Below, in pieces: positions 51,599 through 63,644 of a DNA stretch of 64,000 nucleotides. A model generated the notes under the pieces. That model ran no database searches. It worked only from the letters and a program-made list of their open reading frames with translations, and was not told the origin of the DNA. How positions within the stretch are numbered: the stretch's first letter is position 1; every line of letters begins with the position of its first letter. Both the position numbers and the translations under genes were made by a program. Source of the stretch: Larix kaempferi (Eukaryota > Streptophyta > Pinopsida > Pinales > Pinaceae); the NCBI GenBank assembly GCA_027924585.1, contig BSBM01000200.1:1-64000 (forward strand), in the 5' to 3' direction.

Positions 51599-54300
51599 GA
51601 CTTCTTAAAAAACACGAGTTTTTAGAAAATGTGTTTTATTTCATAAATGGAATCAACAAAGTATGCACATTCTATGTCATAACGACTTTCTACTGTTTCC
51701 GCATTCGTCCAGAAATAATAAAAGCTTACTTCAACCGTTTTTTAAAATCACAGCTTCTAGAAGGTTTACATGATTTCGTAAAAAACACGAGTTTTTAGAA
51801 AATGTGTTTTATTTCATAAATGGAATCTACAAAGTATGCACATTCTACGTCATAACAATTTTCTATAGTTTGCGCATGCGTCCGGAAATAAGAAAAGCTT
51901 ACCTCCCCCGTTTTTTAAAATCGCAGTTTCTAGAAGTTTTGCATGATTTCTTAAAAAACATAAGTTTTTAGAAAATGTGTTTTATTAAATAAATGGAATG
52001 AACAAATTATGCACATTCTAAGTCATAACGACTTTCTATAATTTGTGAATGCTTTTGGAAATAAGAAAAGCTTACATCCCCCGTTTTTTAAAATCACAGC
52101 TTCTAGAAGGTTTACATGATTTCTTAAAAAACACAAGTTTTTAGAAAATGTGTTTTATTTCGTAAATGGAATCAACAAAGTTTGCACATTCTATGTCATA
52201 GCGACTTTCTATAGTTTGCGCATTCGTTTGGAAATAAGAAAAGCTTACTTCCACCGTTTTTTAAAATCACAACTTCTAGAAGGTTTACATGATTTCTTAA
52301 AAAACACGAGTTTTTAGAAAATGTGTTTTATTTCATAAATGGAATCAACAAAGTATGCACATTCTACGTCATAACGACTTTCTATAGTTTGCGCATTCGT
52401 CCGGAAATAAGAAAAGCTTACTTCCCCCGTTTTTTAAAATCACAGCTTCTAGAAGGTTTACATGACTTCTTAAAAAACACGAGTTTTTAGAAAATGTGTT
52501 TTATTTCAAAAATGGAATGAACAAAGTATGCACATTCTACATCATAACGACTTTCTATAGTTTACGCAAGCGTTTGGAAATAAGAAAAGCTTACATCGCC
52601 CGTTTTTTAAAATCACAGCTTCTAAAAGGTTTACATGATTTCTTAAAAAACACAAGTTTTTAGAAAATGTGTTTTATTTCGGAAATGGAATCAACAAAGT
52701 ATGCACATTCTACGTCATAACGACTTTCTATAGTTTGCGCATTCATCCGGAAATAAGAAAAGCTTACTTCCACCATTTTTTAAAATCACAGCTTCTACAA
52801 GGTTTACATGATTTCTTAAAAAACACGAGTTTTTAGAAAATGTGTTTTATTTCATAAATGGAATCAACAAAGTATGCACATTCTACGTCGTAACGACTTT
52901 CTATAGTTTGCACATGCGTTTGGAAATAAGAAAAGCTTACTTCCCCCGTTTTTTAAAATCACGGCTTCTAGAAGGTTTACATGATTTGTTAAAAAACAAG
53001 AGTTTTTAGAAAATGTGTTTTATTTCATAAATGGAATCAACAAAGTATGAACATTCTACTTTATAACGACTTTCTATAGTTTTCACATGCGTCCGGAAAT
53101 AAGAAAAGCTTACTTCCACCATTTTTTAAAATCACAGCTTCTAGAAGGTTTACATGACTTCTTAAAAAACACGAGTTTTTAGAAAATGTGTTTTATTTCA
53201 TCAATGGAATCAACAAAGTATGCACATTCTATGTCATAACGACTTTCTACTGTTTCCGCATTCGTCTAGAAATAAGAAAAGCTTACTTCCACCGTTTTTT
53301 AAAATCACAGCTTCTAGAAGGTTTACATGATTTCGTAAGAAACACGAGTTTTTAGAAAATGTGTTTTATTTCATAAATGGAATCTACAAAGTATGCACAT
53401 TCTACATCATAAAAACTTTCTATAGTTTGCGCATGCGTCCGGAAATAAGAAAAGCTTACTTCCCCTGTTTTTTAAAATCACAGCTTCTAGAAGGTTTACA
53501 TGATTTCTTAAAAAACACTAGTTTTTAGAAAATGTGTTTTATTTCATAAATAAAATCAACAAAGTATGTACATTCTACGTCATAACGACTTTCTATAGTT
53601 TGCTCATTCGTCCGGAAATAAGAAAAGCTTACTTCCACCGTTTTTAAAATCACAGCTTCTAGAAGGTTTACATGATTTCGTAAAAAACACGAGTTTTTAG
53701 AAAACGTGTTTTATTTCATAAATGGAATCTACAAAGTATGCACATTCTACGTCATAACGACTTTCTATAGTTTGCGCATGCGTCCGGAAATAAGAAAAGC
53801 TTACTTCCCCCATTTTTTAAAATCACAGCTTCTAGAAGGTTTACATAATTTCTTAAAAAAAACGAGTTTTTAGAAAATGAATTTTATTTCATAAATGGAT
53901 TCAAAAAAGTATGCACATTATACGTCATAACAACGTTCTATAGTTTGCGCATGCGCCCGGAAATAAGAAAAGCTTACTTCCACCGTTTTTTAAAATCACA
54001 CCTTCTAGAAGGTTTACATGATTTCGTAAAAAATACGAGTTTTTAGAAAATATGTTTTATTTCCTAAATGGAATCTACAAAGTATGCACATTCTACGTCA
54101 TAATGAATTTCTATAGTTTGCGCATGCGTCCGGAAATAAGAAAAGCTTACTTCCACCGTTTTTTAAAATCACAGCTTCTACAAGGTTTACATGATTTCTT
54201 AAAAAACACGAGTTTTTAGAAAATATGTTTTATTTCATAAATGGATTCAACAAAGTACGCACATTCTACGTCATAATGACTTTCTATAGTTTGCGCATGC
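51251..54300 (+). repeat. Contracted, diverged fourth 42-mer copy (B4)
   Basis: The order of diagnostic monomers follows the 42-mer but with gaps: CATGACTTC with TCTACTGTTTCC and CAGAAATAATAAAAGC (51,598-51,730), AGTTTTGCATG (51,937), GTGAATGCTTTTGG (52,044), CAAAAATGGAATGAAC (52,507), TTTCGGAAATGG (52,678), CTTCTACAAGG (52,793) and TTTTCACATGCG (53,080). At 51,598 the offset to B3 is 6,567, about four monomers shorter than 7,254. Substitutions are more frequent than among B1-B3. After about 53,340 the assignment becomes uncertain. Confidence 0.75.
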
Positions 54301-57300
54301 GTTTGGAAATAAGAAAAGCTTACTTCCCCCGTTTTTTAAAATCACAGCTTCTAGAGGGTTTACATGATTTGTTAAAAAACACGAGTTTTTAGAAAATGTG
54401 TTTTATTTCATAAATGGAATCAACAAAGTATGCACATTCTACGTCATAACGACTTTCTATAGTTTTCACATGCGTTCGGAAATAAGAAAAGCTTACTTCC
54501 ACCATTTTTTAAAATCACAGCTTCTAGAAGGTTTACATGACTTCTTAAAAAACAGGAGTTTTTAGAAAATGTGTTTTATTTCATAAATGGAATCAACAAA
54601 GTATGCACATTCTATGTCATAACGACTTTCTACTGTTTCCGCATTCGTCCAGAAATAAGAAAAGCTTACTTCCACCGTTTTTTAAAATCACAGCTTCTAG
54701 AAGGTTTACATGATTTCGTAAAAAACACGAGTTTTTAGAAAATGTGTTTTATTTCATAAATGGAATCTACAAAGTATGCACATTCTACGTCATAACGATT
54801 TTCTATAGTTTGCGCATGCGTCCGGAAATAAGAAAAGCTTACCTCCCCCATTTTTTAAAATCACAGTTTCTAGAAGTTTTGCATGATTTCTTAAAAAACA
54901 CAAGTTTTTAGAAAATGTGTTTTATTAAATAAATGGAATTAACAAAGTATGCACATTCTACGTCATAACGACTTTCTATAATTTGTGCATGTGTTTGGAA
55001 ATAAGAAAAGCTTACATCCCCCGTTTTTTAAAATCACAGCTTCTAGAAGGTTTACATGATTTCTTAAAAAACACAAGTTTTTAGAAAATGTGTTTTATTT
55101 CGTAAATGGAATCAACAAACTATGCACATTCTATGTCATAGCGACTTTCTATAGTTTGCGCATGCGTTTGGAAATAAGAAAAGCTTACTTCCACCGTTTT
55201 TTAAAATCACAGCTTCTAGAAGGTTTACATGATTTCTTAAAAAACACGACGTTTTAGAAAATGTGTTTTATTTCATAAATGGAATCAACAAAGTATGAAC
55301 ATTCTACGTCATAACGACTTTCTATAGTTTGCGCATTCGTCCGGAAATAAGAAAAGCTTACTTCTCCAGTTTTTTAAAATCACAGCTTCTAGAAGGTTTA
55401 CATGATTTCTTAAAAAACACGAGTTGTTAGAAAATGTGTTTTATTTCATTAATGGAATCAAGAAAGTATGTACATTCTACGTCATAACGACTTTCTATAG
55501 TTTGCGCATGTGTCCGGAAATAAGAAAAGCTTACTTCCACCGTTTTTTAAAATCAAAGCTTCTAGAAAGTTTACATGATTTCTTAAAAAACACGAGTTTT
55601 TTAGAAAATGTGTTTTATTTCATAAATGGAATCTACAAAGTATGCACATTATACGTCATAACGACTTTGTATAGTTTGCGCATGCGTCTGAAAATAAGAA
55701 AAGCTTACTTCCCCTGTTTTTTAAAATCACAGCTTCTAGAAGGTTTACATGATTACTTAAAAAACATGAGTTTTTAGAAAATGTGTTTTCTTTCAAAAAT
55801 GGAATCAACAAAGTATGCACATTCTACGTCATAACGACTTTCTATGGTTTGCGCATTCGTCCGGAAATAAGAAAACCTTACTTCCACCGTTTTTTAAAAT
55901 CACAGCTTGTAGAAGGTTTACATGATTTCGTAAAAAACACGAGTTTTTAGAAAATGTGTTTTATTTCATAAATGGAATCTACAAAGTATGCACATTCTAC
56001 GTCATAACGACTTTCTATAGTTTGCGCATGCGTCCGGAAATAAAAAAAGCTTACTTCCCCCGTTTTTTAAAATCACAGCTTCTAGAAGGTTTACATGATT
56101 TCTTAAAAAACACGAGTTTTTAGAAAATGTGTTTTATTTCATAAATGAAATTAACAAAGTATGCACATTCTACGTCATAACGACTTTCTAGAGTTTGCGC
56201 AAGCGTTTGGAAATAAGAAAAGCTTACTTCCACCGTTTTTTAAAATCACAACTTCTAGAAGGTTTACATGATTTCGTAAAAAACATGAGTTTTTAGAAAA
56301 TGTGTTTTATTTAATAAATGGAATCTACAAAGTATGCACATTCTACGTCATAACGACTTTCTATAGTTTGCGCATGCGTCCGGAAATAAGAAACGCTTAC
56401 TTCCCCCGTTTTTTAAAATCATAGCTTCTAGAAGGTTTACATGATTTATTAAAAAACACGAGTTTTTAGAAATTGTGTTTTATTTCATAAATGGAATCAA
56501 CAAAGTATGTACATTCTACGTCATAACGACTTTCTATAGTTTGCGCATGCGTCCGGAAATAAGAAAAGCTTACTTCCACCATTTTTTAAAATCATAGCTT
56601 CTAGAAGGTTTACATGGTTTCGTAAAAAACACGAGTTTTTAGAAAATGTGTTTTATTTCATAAATGGAATCTACAAAGTATGCACATTCTACGTCATAAC
56701 GACTTTCTATAGTTTGCACATGCGTCCGGAAATAAGAAACGCTTACTTCCCCCGTTGTTTAAAATCACAGCTTCTAGAAGGTTTACATGATTTCGTAAAA
56801 AACACCGATTTTTAGAAAATGTGTTTTATTTCATAAATGGAATCTACAAAGTATGCACATTCTACGTCATAACAACTTTCTATAGTTTGCGCATGCGTTA
56901 GGAAATAAGAAAAGCTTACTTCCCCCGTTTTTTAAAATCACAGCTTCTAGAAGGTTTACATGATTTTTTAAAAGACACGAGTTTTTAGAAAATGTGTTTT
57001 ATTTCATAAATGGAATTAACAAAATATGCACATTCTACGTCATAACGACTTTCTATAGTTTGCGCATGCGTTCTGAAATAAGAAAAGCTTACTTCCCCTG
57101 TTTTTTAAAATCACAGCTTCTAGAAGGTATACATGATTTCTTAAAAAACACGAGTTTTAAGAAAATATGTTTTATTTCATAAATAGAATCAACAAAGTAT
57201 GCACATTCTACGTCATAACGACTTTCTATAGTTTGCGCATGCGTGCGGAAATAAGAAAAGCATACTTCCATCGTTTTTTAAAATCACAGCTTCTAGAAGG

Positions 57301-57414
57301 TTTACATGATTTTGTAAAAAACACGAGTTTTTAGAAAATGTGTTTTATTTCATAAATGGAATCTACAAAGTATGCACATTCTACGTCATAACGACTTTCT
57401 ATAGTTTGCGCATG
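54300..57414 (+). repeat. 18-monomer higher-order unit, copy C1 (3,115 bp)
   Basis: First copy of a 3,115-bp unit (18 x 173 + 1). TTTTCACATGCG falls at offset exactly 3,115 between 54,466 and 57,581. Order of landmarks: TTTTCACATGCG, CATGACTTC, TCTACTGTTTCC, AGTTTTGCATG, CGTAAATGG with CATAGCGAC, CACGACGTTTTAG, TCATTAATGG with CAAGAAAG, a seven-T CGAGTTTTTTAG monomer (about 55,596), CTAGAGTTTGCGCAAGCG, CACCGATTTTTAG, and GAAAAGCATAC. Most are also in the 42-mer in the same order. The left edge, about 54,240-54,300, is blurred by substitutions. Confidence 0.94.
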
Positions 57415-60400
57415 CGTTTGGAAATAAGAAAAGCTTACTTCCCCCATTTTTTAAAATCACAGCTTCTCGAAGGTTTACATGATTTGTTAAAAAACACGAG
57501 TTTTTAGAAAATGTGTTTTATTTCATAAATGGAATCAACAAAGTATGCACATTCTACGTCATAACGACTTTCTATAGTTTTCACATGCGTCCGGAAATAA
57601 GAAAAGCTTACTTCCACCATTTTTTAAAATCACAGCTTCTAGAAGGTTTACATGACTTCTTAAAAAACAGGAGTTTTTAGAAAATGTGTTTTATTTCATA
57701 AATGGAATCAACAAAGTATGCACATTCTATGTCATAACGACTTTCTACTGTTTCCGCATTCGTCCAGAAATAAGAAAAGCTTACTTCCACCGTTTTTTAA
57801 AATCACAGCTTCTAGAAGGTTTACATGATTTCGTAAAAAACACGAGTTTTTAGAAAATGTGTTTTATTTCATAAATGGAATCTACAAAGTATGCACATTC
57901 TACGTCATAACGATTTTCTATAGTTTGCGCATGCGTCCGGAAATAAGAAAAGCTTACCTCCCCCATTTTTTAAAATCATAGTTTCTAGAAGTTTTGCATG
58001 ATTTCTTAAAAAACACAAGTTTTTAGAAAATGTGTTTTATTAAATAAATGGAATTAACAAAGTATGCACATTCTACGTCATAACGACTTTCTATAATTTG
58101 TGCATGTGTTTGGAAATAAGAAAAGCTTACATCCCCCGTTTTTTAAAATCACAGCTTCTAGAAGGTTTACATGATTTCTTAAAAAACACAAGTTTTTAGA
58201 AAATGTGTTTTATTTCGTAAATGGAATCAACAAACTATGCACATTCTATGTCATAGCGACTTTCTATAGTTTGCGCATGCGTTTGGAAATAAGAAAAGCT
58301 TACTTCCACCGTTTTTTAAAATCACAGCTTCTAGAAGGTTTACATGATTTCTTAAAAAACACGACGTTTTAGAAAATGTGTTTTATTTCATAAATGGAAT
58401 CAACAAAGTATGAACATTCTACGTCATAACGACTTTCTATAGTTTGCGCATTCGTCCGGAAATAAGAAAAGCTTACTTCTCCAGTTTTTTAAAATCACAG
58501 CTTCTAGAAGGTTTACATGATTTCTTAAAAAACACGAGTTGTTAGAAAATGTGTTTTATTTCATTAATGGAATCAAGAAAGTATGTACATTCTACGTCAT
58601 AACGACTTTCTATAGTTTGCGCATGTGTCCGGAAATAAGAAAAGCTTACTTCCACCGTTTTTTAAAATCAAAGCTTCTAGAAAGTTTACATGATTTCTTA
58701 AAAAACACGAGTTTTTTAGAAAATGTGTTTTATTTCATAAATGGAATCTACAAAGTATGCACATTATACGTCATAACGACTTTGTATAGTTTGCGCATGC
58801 GTCTGAAAATAAGAAAAGCTTACTTCCCCTGTTTTTTAAAATCACAGCTTCTAGAAGGTTTACATGATTACTTAAAAAACATGAGTTTTTAGAAAATGTG
58901 TTTTCTTTCAAAAATGGAATCAACAAAGTATGCACATTCTACGTCATAACGACTTTCTATGGTTTGCGCATTCGTCCGGAAATAAGAAAACCTTACTTCC
59001 ACCGTTTTTTAAAATCACAGCTTGTAGAAGGTTTACATGATTTCGTAAAAAACACGAGTTTTTAGAAAATGTGTTTTATTTCATAAATGGAATCTACAAA
59101 GTATGCACATTCTACGTCATAACGACTTTGTATAGTTTGCGCATGCGTCCGGAAATAAAAAAAGCTTACTTCCCCCGTTTTTTAAAATCACAGCTTCTAG
59201 AAGGTTTACATGATTTCTTAAAAAACACGAGTTTTTAGAAAATGTGTTTTATTTCATAAATGGAATTAACAAAGTATGCACATTCTACGTCATAACGACT
59301 TTCTAGATTTTGCGCAAGCGTTTGGAAATAAGAAAAGCTTACTTCCACCGTTTTTTAAAATCACAACTTCTAGAAGGTTTACATGATTTCGTAAAAAACA
59401 TGAGTTTTTAGAAAATGTGTTTTATTTAATAAATGGAATCTACAAAATATGCACATTCTACGTCATAACGACTTTCTATAGTTTGCGCATGCGTCCGGAA
59501 ATAAGAAACGCTTACTTCCCCCGTTTTTTAAAATCATAGCTTCTAGAAGGTTTACATGATTTATTAAAAAACACGAGTTTTTAGAAATTGTGTTTTATTT
59601 CATAAATGGAATCAACAAAGTATGTACATTCTACGTCATAACGACTTTCTATAGTTTGCGCATGCGTCCGGAAATAAGAAAAGCTTACTTCCACCATTTT
59701 TTAAAATCATAGCTTCTAGAAGGTTTACATGGTTTCGTAAAAAACACGAGTTTTTAGAAAATGTGTTTTATTTCATAAATGGAATCTACAAAGTATGCAC
59801 ATTCTACGTCATAACGACTTTCTATAGTTTGCACATGCGTCCGGAAATAAGAAACGCTTACTTCCCCCGTTGTTTAAAATCACAGCTTCTAGAAGGTTTA
59901 CATGATTTCGTAAAAAACACCGATTTTTAGAAAATGTGTTTTATTTCATAAATGGAATCTACAAAGTATGCACATTCTACGTCATAACAACTTTCTATAG
60001 TTTGCGCATGCGTTAGGAAATAAGAAAAGCTTACTTCCCCCGTTTTTTAAAATCACAGCTTCTAGAAGGTTTACATGATTTTTTAAAAGACACGAGTTTT
60101 TAGAAAATGTGTTTTATTTCATAAATGGAATTAACAAAATATGCACATTCTACGTCATAACGACTTTCTATAGTTTGCGCATGCGTTCTGAAATAAGAAA
60201 AGCTTACTTCCCCTGTTTTTTAAAATCACAGCTTCTAGAAGGTATACATGATTTCTTAAAAAACACGAGTTTTAAGAAAATATGTTTTATTTCATAAATA
60301 GAATCAACAAAGTATGCACATTCTACGTCATAACGACTTTCTATAGTTTGCGCATGCGTGCGGAAATAAGAAAAGCATACTTCCATCGTTTTTTAAAATC

Positions 60401-60529
60401 ACAGCTTCTAGAAGGTTTACATGATTTTGTAAAAAACACGAGTTTTTAGAAAATGTGTTTTATTTCATAAATGGAATCTACAAAGTATGCACATTCTACG
60501 TCATAACGACTTTCTATAGTTTGCGCATG
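57415..60529 (+). repeat. 18-monomer higher-order unit, copy C2 (3,115 bp)
   Basis: Second copy, almost identical to C1. It shares with C1 many variants absent from C3: TAGAAAGTTTAC (58,677), TTTGTATAG (58,782), GTTTTCTTTC (58,901), CTTGTAGAAGG (59,021), AATAAAAAAAGC (59,155), CATGGTTTCG (59,729), AAAAGACACG (60,085) and TTCCATCG (60,381). Private changes are few, such as a second TTTGTATAG near 59,128. This is the closest pair of long copies I noticed in the window. Confidence 0.95.
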
Positions 60530-63500
60530 CGTTTGGAAATAAGAAAAGCTTACTTCCCCCATTTTTTAAAATCACAGCTTCTCGAAGGTTTACATGATTT
60601 GTTAAAAAACACGAGTTTTTAGAAAATGTGTTTTATTTCATAAATGGAATCAACAAAGTATGCACATTCTACGTCATAACGACTTTCTATAGTTTTCACA
60701 TGCGTCCGGAAATAAGAAAAGCTTACTTCCACCATTTTTTAAAATCACAGCTTCTAGAAGGTTTACATGACTTCTTAAAAAACAGGAGTTTTTAGAAAAT
60801 GTGTTTTATTTCATAAATGGAATCAACAAAGTATGCACATTCTATGTCATAACGACTTTCTACTGTTTCCGCATTCGTCCAGAAATAAGAAAAGCTTACT
60901 TCCACCGTTTTTTAAAATCACAGCTTCTAGAAGGTTTACATGATTTCGTAAAAAACACGAGTTTTTAGAAAATGTGTTTTATTTCATAAATGGAATCTAC
61001 AAAGTATGCACATTCTACGTCATAACGATTTTCTATAGTTTGCGCATGCGTCCGGAAATAAGAAAAGCTTACCTCCCCCATTTTTTAAAATCATAGTTTC
61101 TAGAAGTTTTGCATGATTTCTTAAAAAACACAAGTTTTTAGAAAATGTGTTTTATTAAATAAATGGAATTAACAAAGTATGCACATTCTACGTCATAACG
61201 ACTTTCTATAATTTGTGCATGTGTTTGGAAATAAGAAAAGCTTACATCCCCCGTTTTTTAAAATCACAGCTTCTAGAAGGTTTACATGATTTCTTAAAAA
61301 ACACAAGTTTTTAGAAAATGTGTTTTATTTCGTAAATGGAATCAACAAACTATGCACATTCTATGTCATAGCGACTTTCTATAGTTTGCGCATGCGTTTG
61401 GAAATAAGAAAAGCTTACTTCCACCGTTTTTTAAAATCACAGCTTCTAGAAGGTTTACATGATTTCTTAAAAAACACGACGTTTTAGAAAATGTGTTTTA
61501 TTTCATAAATGGAATCAACAAAGTATGAACATTCTACGTCATAACGACTTTCTATAGTTTGCGCATTCGTCCGGAAATAAGAAAAGCTTACTTCTCCAGT
61601 TTTTTAAAATCACAGCTTCTAGAAGGTTTACATGATTTCTTAAAAAACACGAGTTGTTAGAAAATGTGTTTTATTTCATTAATGGAATCAAGAAAGTATG
61701 TACATTCTACGTCATAACGACTTTCTATAGTTTGCGCATGTGTCCGGAAATAAGAAAAGCTTACTTCCACCGTTTTTTAAAATCAAAGCTTCTAGAAGGT
61801 TTACATGATTTCTTAAAAAACACGAGTTTTTTAGAAAATGTGTTTTATTTCATAAATGGAATCTACAAAGTATGCACATTATACGTCATAACGACTTTCT
61901 ATAGTTTGCGCATGCGTCTGGAAATAAGAAAAGCTTACTTCCCCTGTTTTTTAAAATCACAGCTTCTGGAAGGTTTACATGATTACTTAAAAAACATGAG
62001 TTTTTAGAAAATGTGTTTTATTTCAAAAATGGAATCAACAAAGTATGCACATTCTACGTCATAACGACTTTCTATGGTTTGCGCATTCGTCCGGAAATAA
62101 GAAAACCTTACTTCCACTGTTTTTTAAAATCACAGCTTCTAGAAGGTTTACATGATTTCGTAAAAAACACGAGTTTTTAGAAAATGTGTTTTATTTCATA
62201 AATGGAATCTACAAAGTATGCACATTCTACGTCATAATGACTTTCTATAGTTTGCGCATGCGTCCGGAAATAAGAAAAGCTTACTTCCCCTATTTTTTAA
62301 AATCACAGCTTCTAGAAGGTTTACATGATTTCTTAAAAACCACGAGTTTTTAGAAAATGTGTTTTATTTCATAAATGGAATTAACAAAGTATGCACATTC
62401 TACGTCATAACGACTTTCTAGAGTTTGCGCAAGCGTTTCAAAATAAGAAAAGCTTACTTCCACCGTTTTTTAAAATCACAACTTCTAGAAGGTTTACATG
62501 ATTTCGTAAAAAACATTAGTTTTTAGAAAATGTGTTTTATTTCATAAATGGAATCTACAAAGTATGCACATTCTACGTCATAACGACTTTCTATAGTTTG
62601 CGCATGCGTCCGGAAATAAGAAACGCTTACTTCCCCCGTTTTTTAAAATCATAGCTTCTAGAAGGTTTACATGATTTATTAAAAAACACGAGTTTTTAGA
62701 AATTGTGTTTTATTTCATAAATGGAATCAACAAAGTATGTACATTCTACGTCATAACGACTTTCTATAGTTTGCGCATGCGTCCGGAAATAAGAAAAGCT
62801 TACTTCCACCATTTTTTAAAATCATAGCTTCTAGAAGGTTTACATGATTTCGTAAAAAACACGAGTTTTTAGAAAATGTGCTTTATTTCATAAATGGAAT
62901 CTACAAAGTATGCACATTCTACGTCATAACGACTTTCTATAGTTTGCGCATGTGTCCGGAAATAAGAAACGCTTACTTCCCCCGTTGTTTAAAATCACAG
63001 CTTCTAGAAGGTTTACATGATTTCGTAAAAAACACCGATTTTTAGAAAATGTGTTTTATTTCAGAAATGGAATCTACAAAGTATGCACATTCTACGTCAT
63101 AACAACTTTCTATAGTTTGCGCTTGCGTTAGGAAATAAGAAAAGCTTACTTCCCCCGTTTTTTAAAATCACAACTTCTAGAAGGTTTACATGATTTTTTA
63201 AAAAACACGAGTTTTTAGAAAATGTGTTTTATTTCATAAATGGAATTAACAAAATATGCACATTCTACGTCATAACGACTTTCTATAGTTTGCGCATGCG
63301 TTTTGAAATAAGAAAAGCTTACTTCCCCTGTTTTTTAAAATCACAGCTTCTAGAAGGTATACATGATTTCTTAAAAAACACGAGTTTTAAGAAAATGTGT
63401 TTTATTTCATAAATAGAATCAACAAAGTATGCACATTCTACGTCATAACGACTTTCTATAATTTGCACATGCGTGCGGAAATAAGAAAAGCATACTTCCA

Positions 63501-63644
63501 CCATTTTTTAAAATCACAGCTTCTAGAAGGTTTACATGATTTTGTAAAAAACACGAGTTTTTAGAAAATGTGTTTTATTTCATAAATGGAATCTACAAAG
63601 TATGCACATTCTACGTCATAACGACTTTCTATAGTTTGCGCATG
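60530..63644 (+). repeat. 18-monomer higher-order unit, copy C3 (3,115 bp)
   Basis: Third copy with the same length and monomer order. It differs from C1/C2 at scattered sites where it carries the common satellite base, so it usually keeps the ancestral state: TAGAAGGTTTAC near 61,794, TTTCTATAG near 61,899, CTTCTAGAAGG near 62,141. Private changes include CTGGAAGG near 61,966, GCGTTTCAAAATAAG near 62,432, AACATTAG near 62,513 and GTGCTTTATTTC near 62,878. Confidence 0.95.

Noticed and set aside
54300-63644. Assembly artefact creating exact 3,115-bp and 7,260-bp copies
   Set aside because: Copies carry distinct private substitutions and indels (such as the 7-bp loss at 47,646 and many C3-only bases), which simple duplication of one consensus would not give. 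Copy number still needs long-read support.
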